Shown here in pieces: positions 1-14,751 of a DNA stretch of 64,000 bases. The position numbers were made by a program, and so were the translations under genes. Location: NCBI RefSeq assembly GCF_000247815.1, contig NC_021686.1, forward strand, positions 4,419,037 through 4,483,036, written 5' to 3'. The notes under the pieces were generated by a model. That model had not been told where the DNA came from. It worked only from the letters and a program-made list of their open reading frames with translations, and ran no database searches. The stretch is from Ficedula albicollis (taxonomy: Eukaryota > Chordata > Aves > Passeriformes > Muscicapidae). The stretch's first letter is position 1. Each line of letters starts with the position of its first letter.

Positions 1-563
1 CAGTCTTTGCAGGTGCGTGCTGTAAGGGAGCTGGTATAACAATCTCAGTATTCAGTATCTATTGGTGTTGTTTTAATAATATTCTGCATAGTGCACATGT
101 TGTCATTGTTAATTTTCAGTTACTCTTTATTGGGAATTCTTACCTTTCTGTGGAAGGGTCTGTTTTGTCCCTGGAAGGTAGTTAATAATGTCATTATGCT
201 GTTTCCAGTTCAAGTTCGAGATGTGTGGAAGACCTGGGGGCAGAGCTTTTTGTTTGGCTTATTTATTTATTTTCATTGCCTCTGAGATTATCAGTGCATT
301 AGTAGAAGGAATTGTCATTGATTGATTGCTGAGCCCTAATTGTGTTTTATCCCTTTTCTCTGTATTAATGTTAGTGGCAGCAAGTCTTGATGTGCATGAA
401 CACTTTGGCTTAGAGTGCAACAAAAGCACTGCAACTGCTGTGGCTTGTTCTTAGAAGAGAATCAATGATAATACATTTTATTTCTCAAGAACTGTTTTGA
501 TTTTACTATAACTGCTCCTTTCTATCGCTGAAACACATTTAAGCCCGCAAACAATAACTGTGA

Positions 564-673
564 GTCAGGTCTCATTCTGACATTTGCATGTGTTATATGT
601 TCCCATCTACTTTCGGTAGTCAGGTCTCATTCTGACATTTGCATGTGTTGTATGTTCCCATCTACTTTTGGCA
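564..673 (+). repeat. Two-copy tandem duplication, 55 bp
   Basis: GTCAGGTCTCATTCTGACAT... is repeated at 564-618 and 619-673 with about three differences. Confidence 0.95.
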
Positions 674-1599
674 AGCAATAGCCTGATGTACCTGGATCAA
701 GTAATGCCTTAGTTTGAACCAAGTCTTGTGTTGTATTTCTTTTGCAGCATGGTTAAATATTCATTTATTTTGTTCTTTTTGGTGCCTAGGGATTGGGTGA
801 TGTAAAACAATAGCAGAAAAGTAATTTTTGATTGAGCAGTCAAGCCCATCTCTCTGCAACTCAGACTACAAAGGCAGAATAAACTTTGTCATCTCTAAAA
901 TGGTAGCGTTTGTTGGGCATGTTGAATTTAGACCCCTACAATTATAGATCTGTCAGGTGTTATAAAGCTAGTGCTTGTGGTTTTTATTGAATTTTATAAT
1001 CTAATGGAGGGTTATGATACATTAAAAAAGTGAAGTCAATATCAATAAGATTGTCTCCAAATTAAATAGCAGGTGTTGGCGTTTTTCATTTTATTTGTAT
1101 TTCTTTACTACAAGTAAAAATAGCTGGGAATGAAACAATCGACAGGGAATAACTCTGTAGCAACTGCTGGAAAATATGTTCTGGGTAGAATCTCCTTCAC
1201 TGTTCATAGGTGGAACAGTATTGCAATAGTACGGCATTTTCTTCTCATTGTTGCTGACAGATTTGTTCTAATGCTGCCTCCAAACCATACAAGCCTCAGC
1301 TTATCTCAGTTTGCAGTCACAATGTTGACACGCATATATCATAATCTCAGTCATCTTAAGATGTACAGTGTTGGTGAAGGCAAATTCAGTATTTTTTGCA
1401 GCCATCATTTATTTTATTATCTCTGTCCTTAACTGCTCTATCTGTGGTAATCATATGTTTTGTGGTCAAAAGCGATTCCTTATCTCTGTAGGTGGGTGCT
1501 TATGATGTGTCCGGGCTTCTAAAGACTACTGTTAGTAATTCCTAAAGCTCTCAGAGAAGTGATTAGGGAGTCATGATTGCTCACAAATTGAGTCTTTTT

Positions 1600-1890
1600 T
1601 CTGCTTGACACTGATCCTGTGATAGTCTCCCCACTTAATCCTCACCAGCAATTTGCCTATAGTTGCAGCTAACAGGAGGTGATTAGAGGGGAGTTGCCCA
1701 CTGCCTTTTTACTTCTGTTGTAGTGGCACGTCAGACAGAGGCTACTGAATCAAAGCTGTTTTCCTATTAACTCAACACCTCCTAATGCATTAGATCCACT
1801 TTTATCTAATCACAGTGTGCAGCTTCCAGCGCTATTTTAATGCGACTTAGCATTCCTTCTAAAACAGCACAATGAGCATTTTTACAATTA
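1600..1890. promoter_or_regulatory. Possible conserved intronic element
   Basis: A non-repetitive block with several TAAT/ATTA words (CTTAATCC, TGATTAG, TAATGCATTAGA, TTATCTAATCAC) and CpGs retained in GCGCT and TGCGAC. The composition suggests a conserved noncoding element; evidence is compositional only. Confidence 0.25.
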
Positions 1891-2130
1891 GAGAACAAAA
1901 GGCGAAAAGCAGAATACTTTTAAGATGAAAGCAAAATAATGGCACTTACAGGTCTCATCTTTTATCAGCACGTGCATGTAACCCCGATTAAAATTACAGA
2001 CAATTGTCGCCCTGCATCAATAGACAAGCAGACTCCACTTTCTCTACACAGTAGTTTAATTGCAAGCCCGGTGACAGGTAGCTGATGTCATACTTTTGAA
2101 GTGATAATGGCATGCATTTACAAGTGAGAG

Positions 2131-2286
2131 CAGCACCAGTGAAAGGATGACAATGGAGAGTTAACTTTTCCAAGCAGTATTTACAAGAAGGAGAATATGA
2201 AAGGCCTTCAGCACCAGTGAAAGGATGACAATGGAGAGTTGACTTTTCCAAGCAGTATTTACAAGAAGGATAATATGAAAGGCCTC
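2131..2286 (+). repeat. Two-copy tandem duplication, 78 bp
   Basis: CAGCACCAGTGAAAGGATGA...AAAGGCCTT is present at 2131-2208 and 2209-2286, differing at about three positions. It explains the repeated peptide segments in the minus-strand open frames there, which are not genes. Confidence 0.95.
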
Positions 2287-4509
2287 TGTGAAAATCTCTA
2301 AATATTTGCTACTTATTATTTTGACCAACTTCAAAACTATCAAGGATTAGATTGGGGTTAATTGTTTTATTGGTATGATACAAAATCTTCACCCTGAACA
2401 TTCTCTGCTTTTATAAGTTTTGTTTTAAAAGCATCACTATTTTATACTTAGTTACTTTATTGACAGAGCTGTTAATTATTTTTAATTGTTCTAAGGAAAC
2501 TATAGGAATGGATTTTAAAATAATTCTGCAGTGGCATACAATGTGAAAAATGTCCAACTGCTCTAATTTAAAGGTCCTTATATCCTTTTTATTCTTGAGG
2601 TTTACTTTGCTGATGATAAGGGTGTATTTCAGGAACACCTTAGTGCATATATTTTATTTACATGCTTTAGAGCATATAATATGAGCAAGTTATTTTAGCA
2701 TGCATTAACAATTTGAAGTGGACTGCTGAAATATAGGAAAACACACATTGATTGATTGTGTGTGGGCTTGGGCTCAACCAGCTCATCCCACTGAGAGCCA
2801 CAGACACCTCAAAAATGTCACCTGTAATGACTGTTAACGATCTAATTTGATCCTGCAGGACAAGAGCAAACAAAACTGGACAAAGTTTTCTGCTCTCAGG
2901 CTGTTGAGAGATAATTTCCTATGCAGTACACACTTATAGATAAATAAATGCAGCAATCCTGGAATTGTGAAATGTGTCCATTTCTGAATGTGCCACAGGT
3001 GTGTCATGTATGTTGATATGTTTTGAGATGCATTTTCTGCAAAAACAATAAACATTGCTTTGCTCTGTGGGTTTGTATTTTTGTTTGGTGTTTTTTGTTT
3101 GTTTGGGTTTTAGGTTTTTTTTAAGAGAAATACAAAGTATGGGAAAATCCTGGTGCCAGTTATGTGCCTGTTTTCAGACAGGGCAGGAACAAAGCAGGTC
3201 ACCCCAGAATTCCTGCTCCTTCCTTTTCCTTTCACACATTGTTGTTGTCCTGCTGGAGCTGCCAGCTGCATAACAAAACGGTCCCATTATGAGGCCTGCT
3301 ATTCCAAAATTCCCACCTTGTGCTAAATCCTTTGGAATGGGGTTGGACCTCTGAGGGAATCCAACATGTAATTGAATTCTATCACAGAACCTATTCTGCA
3401 GGAACCCCTTTGCTGAGGAACCCTGTTATTCTTTGGTCATTACATTTTGTCTTCAGTTCTACATTGTGTTTCTCTTTTTTAATATGGCTTCAAAAATGTA
3501 TCCTATAAATTTTTATAAGGGAGCTGAGTAATAACACCTATCATTTGTGTTTTCTTATAAATGGAAGACATGAATAGACTGTTTTCTGTTGTACACTCAT
3601 TTGTGATTTTTCTTTATGTGGAAAATATTACGCATTAAAAATATCTCAAATTCTATTATATAGAAGCTAATGAGCTTTTGGTATTATAAAACCATAAACA
3701 AACAATAATGATAATAATAAAGGCCTCTCAGAAGTATTTCTGGATTGGGTTTCATGATTTTTGAAGGTACTGGATGCAGAACCATAGAAAATATATGCAG
3801 TCTCTTTGCAAGACACATGGCAGGGTATCTGTCTGTAGGACTGCTGAATGTCCAGGTCTTTAAAACTTATTTTGTTTATTTAAGTAGTTAATGTGTTTAG
3901 TTGTAGGTGAAATTCTGCCAATTCATTATTTTTAGGGACACTGAAAAATAACCTTTTTTTCCTGTTGTTCTGTGCCATTTTTGTGGAAAATTGAGCATCT
4001 CTGATTTTTCTGAAGTGCTGTGGAAATAGTTGGAGTTTTAGATTTGCACAGTTATGCAGGCAAAAACTGTTTTAGGTCATTAGATAGTATCTGTGATAGG
4101 GAAAAGCATTTTTTTTTTTGATTTCTTAAATTTAAAGATTTATTTAAAAGATTTCTATGTCATATCAACAGACTTTGTAGCTTTATTCAACTTATTTTCT
4201 TTCCATCTTTTCTTTTTTTAGAAAGCTTGAGGTAATGGACAGTCATGGCAGAGAAGTAGAACAGTGTTTAATTGCTGATTGCAGGCTAGAAATTTGCAAA
4301 GTCTGCATAGATATGCGTGGGTACAAAGTTGGTGCCCTGAAGGAGCCAGACTGTTAATGATGGGTAAAGGTGAAAAAAAATAGTGTGAGATGGATGAAAT
4401 CTGAATGGATTCTGATTTCATTGTATTAGCAGCTTCCAGTTTTCCCAAAGATTAATTATAAAAATTACTATTGAAGGATTTTGTTCTTTCATGCTCAAAG
4501 TCCTACCCT

Positions 4510-4830
4510 GAGTCCTGCAAATGCCCTACTCCCTCTGATGCAGCCCTGGGAGTGCTGTGGGTGTCCCACATTCTGGCTGGGGCTGGAAGTGATTTTTAGC
4601 TCCAGGAGGGATGCTCAGGACACGCTGTGAGGCTGCCAGGATGGAAGCTCTGTGCACAGCCTGCTCTGCCCTGGCTCTGGAAGGAAAACCCAGGTGTGTC
4701 AGCAGGGGGACAAGAGTGCAGGACCCTCAGGTGCCCCTGCCCTGTGCCCACAGCCAAGCACAGCTCTGAGCTGGGCCCCTTTTCCTTCTCCTGCAGGGAT
4801 CCTGTTAGCACAGGGATGTTCTGCTTCCTT
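4510..4830. other. GC-rich block, unidentified
   Basis: A block with many CTGGG, CCCTG and CAGG words, standing out from the AT-rich flanks. Open frames exist on both strands without family resemblance. It may be a diverged repeat fragment. Confidence 0.35.
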
Positions 4831-7800
4831 CAGAGGGCAGCTCCTTGCTCACAATGGCTGTTTGCATACTAGAGGCATGTATGCTTTCACAGTCTGTCAT
4901 TTTAGCATAAAAAAGAGAAAACTGGCAAATGGGAGGGGGTTGAGGGAAGTCTGCTTTGGCAATGTCCACAGTAAAAAAATTGGCTTGGTCTCTAAGAGTA
5001 AAATTGAATTGTACTGTAGTGAAGTGTGGTATGTAATACAGACATGGCACATCAAACAGTGACCTTTGCTGTTACTTATGTTCCTTTCTCCTTTGGAGGC
5101 CAGGCTTTAGTGTATCTGAGGGGCGCTGGTTTGGTAGGTAGTTTTAGAGTCTTGTTTCTGAGAAAAGGCTTTTCAAGATTGCAGTGCATAAGCAGTGTTG
5201 TTATTGAGGCCCAGCCTGTCCTTCAGTGAAGCCAGGTCTGTAATGTTCATGTTACACCACACTTAGGGGTGGAGAGGCAGGGCAAGCTCCAGTGACTCCA
5301 CAAGTGATATGACTGAACAACTAAGTATTTGGGCTGCTCTTGTGGTACTTCTCAATAAACTCCTAGAGCACTTCCACTTTTTTTGAGCATGTATTAAAAA
5401 TTATAAACCCAAAGCATTTTTAGCTCTTTTGCTGTCTGCACTCTCCAGGGGACAATCAGTAAAAGGCTAATAGAATCTTCTTCTTTTGTACCTCCTATTA
5501 CTCTCTTGGCTGCTTCTGCTGGAGAGTGGAAAAATGTGGCTCTAGCCTCACCCAGATCCCAGGGGAAATAAGGGCACACTGCAAGGAGTGGAGAAGTCCT
5601 GCCCTGCCTTGTACCTGTGTGAGTGTTTGTGCAGCTGCTCATTGAACCAAATCAGGAAACTCATCTGGCTGCAGCTGACCAATTTGCTCTGGGGGAATTT
5701 AGCCAGAGTCAAATCCCCAGCCTTGCTCACCCCTGTTCCTGTGCAGATTTGGGAGGAACCTGTGAGAGGGGCCAGTGGGGGCCAGGAGCAGCTCCAGGAC
5801 TGGCACCACTTTTGGGAACAGCCTCTCCTGCAAGCTCATCACTGAGTCATGGCCATGTTAGAGAAAGAAGGAAAAGAAGGAAAAACAAGAGAAGTAACTG
5901 GGCATATTCAAGAATATTTGCATGTTCCCTCTGACCATACAGAATATTTAAAAATGCTCATTTATTTATATTCAAATCAGGACAGTTCAGAACTGTATTT
6001 GGAACTTTGCATGTCCTGTATAAGATGTTGTGAATCCTTTCTTAATTAAACAACAGATATTATGTGTTTGGACAGTGGCTGATGCTATGGAAACAGAGTC
6101 TCAGAGTCTCAACCTTGAAGATTTCTTATCCAGCTGTTAGGGTTAGCTTTCTTTTTAAATGTCTGAAGCTGTGTTTCTTGTGTTTTCCATTTCTTTAATA
6201 AACATTAAAGTTTACCTTTTTTCCTTTTTTGTTCATTTGAACATGTCAGGATGCAAAATTTGGTACACTATTTAATTCTTTCTTTTTGTTCCTGAAATTA
6301 TCTATGGTTAGCTTACAGAAGTTGTATAAATATATATATGAAAACAAAACAAAATCCTATGTAAGCAAGCAATATTAACAGTCTAAGGCAAAAGTTATTC
6401 TGATGATTGATTGACTCCAAAACATTATTCAGGTTCGTGAAAGTCTTCTATAGAGTGTCAAGGATATTTTTCCTATTGGAATTTTATGGTATTGCTTAAA
6501 AACTACATAGAATTTATGGCTTTTTTTTTTGTTGTTGTTTTTTTTTTTGTTTTTGGTGGGAAATAGTTATTTGATGCAAAATTCTAGCAACCCCATTGCC
6601 AATATTTGAGAGCATTTATTTTGTTTTTTGGTCAATGATTCTTCCTCAGAAGCAAAGGCCAAGTGATAAGTAGATGAAAGATAACATGCCTTTTTGCTAA
6701 GATTTTGTGGCACTCCTCTGCAGAGAGATGTTGATGTAAACTATAAGATCTGTAGTGCATCTGAAAGTTTTTTTTTTTAAAATGTGTCACTGTTAATCAA
6801 CTGCAGCCCCTTTGCTTCTTGCAAAGTTATTTCTCTAAAAGCATCTGAATGCTTTTATGACTTTTTCCATATATATAAAGATGCAGAGTTGACTAATAAC
6901 AAACTTATCCTGTCTGACAATCCAATTTTACCTTTTCCCTGACAGGCTGACATATGACATGTTGGCTCTTTGGAGAGAGGGGAGAAAACATATATTTACT
7001 AAAATAAAAAGTCCCAAACACACTGTATTTTTAAGGAGGGATTATCTTAGGAGGAACTGTTTTAAAAACCCAACAAGTTTGTACAGTCAGCATGGCTCTG
7101 CTAATAATTCTGTTCCCAGACACATCAAGACCTCAATTTCCTCACAGCAGTGAGTCTATTTCCTCACAGCAATAGAAAACACCAGATTGTACTGGGATAT
7201 CCAAGTGGAAGATAATCACCCCTGAAAATGCTTGTCTTGTCTTTAATACTTTGGAAAGTGACTTGGTTTCACTGATTCTAATATTATATATGCTGCTTTC
7301 TGTAGAGCACTGAAAGGTTTTGGTTTGCTCCCATTTGCATCAGTTCTGGTCCTTTCCTGAATTTTTTTTTATGGTCATTATTCAGATTGTGGTAGCTTTT
7401 AGATTCAAGTGTGACAGCTACCGGCAAAGGTTATTCTGCCTCATCTTTTGAGGGGTAACTAAAGTTGGCAGGACTTTGAGGGCGTAATTTGGACAACTGT
7501 AAGACTGACAGAGTTTTTCTTTCTTTGATGGGTTTGATAGCAGTGTCTTGAATAGTCAACCCCATGAGAAATGCCCAGTGCAGCCTTTGCAGAACTGGTG
7601 TAACACTGCCCAATGGACGGTATTGCAAGTAAAGGAGTAATCATGGTTATAATTTTCTGTTCCTCAATGCTTCCACCCTAGACCTACAGGATTATCAATG
7701 TAATATAGGTGTTAAAATAGGCAATGAAATGAGGATGTGCCGTTCAGAAAAAAAAAAAAAAAATCAAAGCAAACCCTTTTATTGGATCGGTGCAGTGCGT

Positions 7801-9689
7801 TAGGAAGAGACTCCTGGCTGTCTGCCATCCCCACTGCTCCTGACACCTGGCTGACACTCAGTCTGGAAAACAGAGACCCTCAGGGGGCTGTGGGGGAACC
7901 CACGGGAGGTTTTGTGGCTCAGGGTGAGTGTGCCTGGCACACAAACAGCTCATTCCATTCCTGTGCTGGTACCACCACTCTGCTTGCTCTGAATCATAAA
8001 GCCAGGATCCACTGCAGAGACACAATAACAGAGCCCTGTGCTCCCAGCTGCGTGCTTTCCATCAGGTTCTTCCAACATTCCAAAACTTGAAAGAAAACCA
8101 AGAAGGGTTACTGCATGTGCAGAATACTTGCTCGTTTTGGGACATCTGCAAACTGAACAGAGTAGGGGGCTAGAAGATTCTTTTTGAGGAGTATCTTGTA
8201 GTTTTGCCTTCTTTCCAGTTTTTTCACACATTTTACAAGTCTTGTTATGGATGAAAAGATGAGGAACTCACACACAAGACCAAGAATTTATTATTAATGT
8301 AATTGAGATCTGAAGCTTGTCAAAGAGTTATTAATAGTTCAGTTTTAATTTCTACAAAAAGGATAACAGGCTATTTTGGAACAAGTCTCCATAATAATAA
8401 AGCAGTCAAAACTGATGCCTAAGTAATTGATGTCCTGCATTCTAGCAAATGGGGACATAAAAATGCTTTTTGTTGACACCTCACAGGATTGTGTCAGCAA
8501 GTCTAGATTTTTCAGAGAAATGAAAGGAACTTGGAGATATTGTTATCACAGCACTGTGCAGGATTCTGTGATAGTGCTACCTATTATTTCACAGAGAGGT
8601 CATGCTGTAAATGCCTTCTGGAACCCAGTTCTGCCTGGTGTTCTCTTTTATCCTACAGCAGTTTAATTTGACCACTCTCAGTATTGAAAGTGATGTGTGC
8701 ATATTTTTAAGCATATATCTCTCCAATGTAGAAACTTCAGAGTTGCCTTTTCCTTCATTTTTGACTCCTAAAGCATTTTTTTCTATATCTAATGAAATCA
8801 TACCAGCTTTTAGTTCTTTGCTTTTCTCATTGTATCATGATATTATTGTTGATTCATTCTGCACAGAGATAGGGAGTTTGCAGTGTTCAGAGTTGTCTGT
8901 TACATGAAGTCATGGCAGAAATAATCTGTATTATCACATGCCTTATTTATATTTCATCATCACTGCTTTTTCTGGGCTCAGCTTCGACAGTAAATGAAAA
9001 GGTCTTTCCTGTTCTGGGGAAGCATTGCTTAATAATGTATAGAATTTGGAATGGACTTATGCTACATGTTCTGTGACTCCTCTGCCTTGATTTCTGTTGT
9101 TCCCAGCATTTGGGTTGCAGTTAATTTCCATTAAACAGCCAGAAGTGTCTGTGAGTTGATGCAAAGCAAAACTGCATTATCTCAGCTGTCTGTTCATTAT
9201 GGGGAATGATCGGAAGGCAAGGAAATACTAAAAGTAAGGTAGCCATGGTGTCTGATTTGTCAAAGGAGATGTATAATTTGCTTTGTGTGTGTGTGTGTTT
9301 GAATTTTTCAAGTTCATGGGTTTGGAAAGCACCTCAACACAGACTATCAAGAAGTTTAATTATCTTATTCTGTTAGGTTAAATTGCTAAACAGCTTCTTC
9401 AAAGATGCTGTTCTGTGTCTGAATAAATATAATATGCAAAAATGTGAAAATTGCTCCTGGTATGATACCCAAGTGGGATACGGTGGCTTTGTGGTGTCAT
9501 ATTTTGAGAAGTTATTTAAAGACACACAAAAGGACACTGTCACTCTGTTATTAATGTTAAAAATTGTTGATGCTGTGTGAAGTGTGTTTTTTCTAATTAG
9601 AGGAAAGCTGTAGAGTACCATTTCCATAATCAACATGGGAACCGAAACTCAGCAAAAATTTCATGTATTTGCAGTGAAACTGCTCTTCA

Positions 9690-9970
9690 GCAACATAAAA
9701 ATGGCTTTTATAACATAAAGGCTGTAATTAGAAAAAGTCAAATCAGTTGGAAACGATTAAAGCCAGAACAGGCTAAGCTGCCTTCTAAATATTTGTCTGG
9801 AGATTAGCCCCACTCTTACAGCCCCTGAGAAGCATCTTTGATTTACTTATAATGCTTGACGTGGCAAAGATAATCCTGCAGAAGGCAAATGAACACAAAT
9901 TTAGATGTGCTGTTTGGCTCTCTTTGTTGATTTGACAGGAGGCAGCATATTGGAAGTGATGTTAGAGAAA
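9690..9970. promoter_or_regulatory. Possible conserved intronic element
   Basis: A non-repetitive block with GCTGTAATTAGAAA, GGAGATTAGCCCC, TTGACGTGGCAAAG and AGATAATCCTG words. It looks unlike the surrounding drifted intron and may be regulatory. Compositional evidence only. Confidence 0.22.
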
Positions 9971-12066
9971 TGAGTATAGGGTCACATTAGACAAATTGCT
10001 TAACACCCTCCCACCTCCCCCCTCCCTGAGCATCATTTTAAATTCTTTAAAAAACCTGTTCATTCTTTGAAGCTTTTAGGATGCACTTTAGAAGTCCACG
10101 TGGAATAATTTTCCACGTGTCTGTGAGACAGTTGATGTGAGTCTCATTGTATTTAAAATTATAGTCCTGAGATGGAACTTTCTGCTTGTTGCTTGTCTGA
10201 CATCAGCTATTAAAATGCAAGCAAAGCTTGGCAGGTATAAATTTGAAGAAGAAAAGAAATTATGTAGGAATATGAGTATTGTTAATATTAATCAGCTAGT
10301 TGCAGAGGAATGGTGGTTCACCCTGTAGAAGTGTTCTGCTGGAAAAACAAACAAACAGAGCTTTGGGTGGTCAGTACTTTACTGACATCCCTTAGTGCAC
10401 TTCTGATAACCAGAAAGGAAAAGAGAGAGAGAACTATTGGGGCTGGCAAACTGGAAACATGGACTGGCCATTGCATTGGCTTGCAGATTTAATGGTATGA
10501 GCAGAAGTTAACCACTAGAAAAGCCAGCCTCTATTTTAGGCTGGCAAGGAACCTCCATATCATTGTTAATCCTTGATTGCAGCAAGTGTAACAGCACAGA
10601 ATGGTGAAAATTGTCAGGAATGTAAAGCTGAAGGGTTTGGTGTGAGTTTGGAATGTTAGTCAGCTTCTTGGTGTAGATTGAGTTTATACTTTGTGTAGTT
10701 TTCCTTTCATTTATAATCTCCACAGCATCCCAAACTTTTTGTTTAGCTGGTGAAAATATAATCAGTGTAATATATTCTCTTACTGAATTTTAAACAAGAC
10801 CATTAAAACTCCTTTAACGTGCTAAAGTAAGCTTCAGAGAGGGTTTCCATTTCATCTTTACTGAGCTGAGGCTGTAGCACTCCTTCCCTCTGTGCCACAG
10901 TGAGAGGCTGTCAATAATTCAATAGCCATGTCCTTGATGGGCCAAGGCCCAACTTAGACTTTAAACAGAGCCAAGCAGCTTGTCAAAGTGTGATGTGCTG
11001 TCAATGCCTGACTGATCTATAGTGCATGAATTCTCCCTCAGCTCTTGATGTATCCCTGGGAATAAAAAGAAAGCAATTTTAGAAGTAGACCTAGTGTGAA
11101 ACACCTGTTTGTTTGGAATCTTTAATGAGGGAAAGTTGTGTTGGTAATGAAGCTCAATGAAGTCGTTGCATTTTTGCTTAGAGGACCCACTCTAAATTTG
11201 TCTCTAATGGCATTGGTGTGTTTTCACTTCTGTCAGGAGAAGAAGTCACGGTGCTTGTAAATATGTTAGTGCCTTAGAGCAAGTTCATTTGGAGCAAGAC
11301 TTAATAACTAATGACAAGTAATCCAAATGCTTAATCTAAATTACCTATTTGCATCTTTCAGTTTTATTGATATTATGCTATTAACACTCAGTATTGCAGT
11401 AATGAAACCTTTTCAGAGCTATTTGTTTTCAGGTTTTCCCCCACACAGTAAGTGACATATATGATGCATTCACAGCCTTTCTAAGTGCTCTGCATTGAAG
11501 TTGCTTATATTTTATGGTTTACTTGGAAGCTGAGAAATCACTTGTTTTTCTAAGAAAATAGTTTAGAAAAGAAGTAGGGCTAATGTGGTAATGAGTTGTA
11601 TTCCACTCCTCTCACACTTTATGGTTAAATTTAAAAGCAGGATTATATCTAAGGTGGCTTTGAAAAGCTGTTAGAAAGATTAAATGAAGTTTTACAGTAT
11701 TTGTCTAGGAATCAAAAAGCTAGTGTTATTAAATGTATATTTATTTATATTTCAAAGCTTTTGAATTTCAGTTGTGTTGCTAAGCTGCTTTTTTGATAAA
11801 TTTTACTGGTTTGAAAAGCACAAAAGTAGCATTGTTATTCTCACTCTAAATGCATTTGTATTGCCATTGTCTTCTTTGCAAATTCATGTCTTATGAAGTT
11901 TCCATATCTGCAGTAGGTTTTATGAGACATGTAGGTTCTCAGCCTTCAGGTACTTTTTAAATGGAGACACAAGAGAATAATAGAAAAATAAGCATGGCCC
12001 TTTTAATGTTTTCAAAATGCTGAAAACTTGTGCAGTGGATTAGATAAAGTAGGGGGGGTTTTGGTC

Positions 12067-12117
12067 TTTTTTTTTTGTTTGTTTGTTTGTTTTGGTTTTT
12101 TTGTTTTTTTGTTTTTG
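12067..12117 (+). repeat. T-rich / GTTT low-complexity tract
   Basis: A T homopolymer followed by GTTTGTTTGTTTG and further T/G runs. It gives rise to a lysine-rich shadow frame on the minus strand. Confidence 0.9.
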
Positions 12118-12853
12118 TAAAGCTTGTTATATGTTTTAATTTAAATAGCTTGCTCCCTAAGTTCTCATTTTTCATAAAGGTTGATTTCATTACTTGGCTT
12201 GCATTATTGGTGCTTCAGCTTTCATCTTTTGCACAGTGAAGCAGAGGAAACTGTGCAGAATATGGTTAATAAAGTTTCTAACTAAGACTTTATTTTAATG
12301 TGTGGGTGCCTCTTACTCAAGCATGTAAATGAACTGAAGCCCCCACTGCAGACTGCTGAATGGAGAGACAGCCTCTTTTTCTCTAAAAAAGCAAACAAAA
12401 AGGGAAACTATGCTTTCCTGTTTTCTAAGCTCCTTAAACTACCCATTCCATGGTCCCACTCCATTTTGGTGCAGAGGGAGGCTGATTTGCTTGATTCAGA
12501 GCTGAGAATGCTGTGCAGGGTGTTGATCTGTGCCAGGAATTGTGTTGATGCTGGGTAAGAGATGCTGTGCCTTGAGCAGCCAGGCATTGGCCTTTGCATG
12601 AAACAAACTTCAAACTTCACACCCCATCAATTCATCTGCACCTGGAGGTGCTGTGTGCTCATGGCACTTGACAATGTGCAGAGTAATTACATGGGTGCAA
12701 CAGTTTGCATGGCAATAATTTTTTTGTTAGGAAAAAATGTGCATGTCAGACTTTATAGTCTTGGACAGTTTTGGCCTGTGATCTTCCAAATAATTAATTC
12801 TTCCACATTAAGTAAATATTTCTGACTCTGGCTGCATAGTTGGACAGAAGTAA

Positions 12854-12967
12854 GGAATGCAAAATAATAATTTTTTTTTTTTTTAATTTTGACTTTGAAG
12901 AATGGTGCAGGAATGCAAAATAATAATTTTTTTTTTTTTTTTTTAAATTTTGACTTTGAAGAATGCT
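12854..12967 (+). repeat. Two-copy tandem duplication, about 56 bp, with T tracts
   Basis: GGAATGCAAAATAATAA, a long T tract, then TTTTGACTTTGAAGAATG, occurs at 12854-12909 and from 12910. The copies differ in T-tract length. Confidence 0.9.
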
Positions 12968-14751
12968 GTAGGCCTTAATGATGTGTTGCCTTGGGTCATG
13001 GGCTGAAGACTGTCAACGAGATTGTTGCACACCATCATAAGCTGAGCACAGAATGAACTTGGCAAGAATAAGAAACTATCCTGCTTGTAGTGGTGTGTGT
13101 AAAGTGCAGGCAAGGTGAAAATACATTATTGAATATTAGCACACTTGCAAAAATGTAAATTAAAACCATTCATCTGGGATTGCAGTGGAACGAGGGGCTG
13201 CTTCACTCTGACTGTTGGTTACATTCTTGGCTTTTCTGCTCAGCTGGGCAAGCAGAATTTGGTTGGTTTTCAAAGATGATGTGTAGAATTGTTGGAGCAC
13301 ATTTGCCATGCAGGCAGTTCTTTGCTCCCCCAGATTCAGTCAGACACTCCTCAGAAGCCTGATATGCATTATCTGGGCATCTATCTGTGCCTGAACAGTT
13401 GTACCATGCACATGGCAGCAGCTTTTGCTAGAATTAAGCTTTTCTAAGACCATTTTTAGCAAGTGACATTCGAGGCTGTATGTCCACGAGTTTTCCTTCT
13501 CCTGGCGCACAGATTGGGCTGTGCAGGACTCACCAGCTTTTGCCATCACTGGTCTCCCGGGGTGGAAATCCACTCCTGGCACACCCCTGCAATTCTCTTT
13601 ATATGTGACAGAGGTGAGGAAGCTCTTGCAATCACCCCAGGATCACCAATCTTCAGAACTGTGGATAACCACGATTTTCAAATTCTGTTGTATTTGAAAC
13701 TGGGCTACTTATTGCCATACCTAAATTTAGGCATCTAGCTCAGAAGATATTAGTGAGGTTTCCCAGATGCTGCTCATGGCAGAAGTAACTTTTGCAAAGG
13801 ACAGAAAAGGTAAACAACATGCAACCCCGCCACTTTATCTAAACAATATTTATTATTAAGGAGAAAGGAAATATTTTGTTTCTTTTTTTTTTCCTCCCCT
13901 TTTTTCTCATAATTTTTTTTTTTAAATTCCTGTCTATTTTTAGCTACTCAAAGGTGCTAAAATCAGCAAGTGAAATACCAAATGCACTCTCATGTGACTG
14001 AATCCTAGGGCATGTGTATCTGCTACAGTTAGCTCTGCACATCTTGATTTCTCTTTGGATTTTAGTGTGTGTTTGATAGTTACTCGCAATTCCTTTTGCT
14101 AATGTACTCAGAAGAGAATCCTCTGGGTTTCCTGATGCTGCCTTTCCGTACAGAACCATCTAAGCCCTACAAATGAACAGAACTCTCTTAGCTTTGGAGT
14201 ACAGAAGGAGCTGCATTTGGTGTAGCATGAGTTTGGAAACAGCCCTGCTTGTTGTACCAAATCATTAGAAGCTCTGTGTCTGGGAAGCACAAGGAGCTGG
14301 AATGGCTAGGTGAAAGTGAATAAAAATGAGGAGACTTGCAAACTGCTTTTGCTCCGGGGCTGGTTTTAATGAGCTTGTCCCTAATGAGTTGTCCCTGCAA
14401 CTAGCTTCAGGCCTAAACAGATGAGGCAGGGGTTCTGCTAAATTTTTGATGGGATTTGCACTGGTTTTATGAGAAAGCAAGCAGTAGAGAGTGCAAAGTT
14501 GTGTCATGAATCTTTTACGAGAGTGGATTGTTGTCCGTCTTGTCAATAGGGATTGTAAGACTTGATTGCTAATAGAAGGCATGCCACATGCTGCTTGTAC
14601 TGACAAACAGATAAATGAGGAATGTGCATGGCAAGGCAGGGTTTGGGCCGGCAGGAGCAGGGACCTGGTGACCAGGACGTGAGAGTTTCTCCAAGTTCCT
14701 CTCACCTGATGCTGCTGATCAGGAAGGGCGGTGCTGCAGCCAGGTGTGGTC

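Noticed and set aside
1994..2343. Minus-strand open frames with repeated peptide segments
   Set aside because: The repetition comes from the 78-bp tandem duplication, not from a repeat protein.
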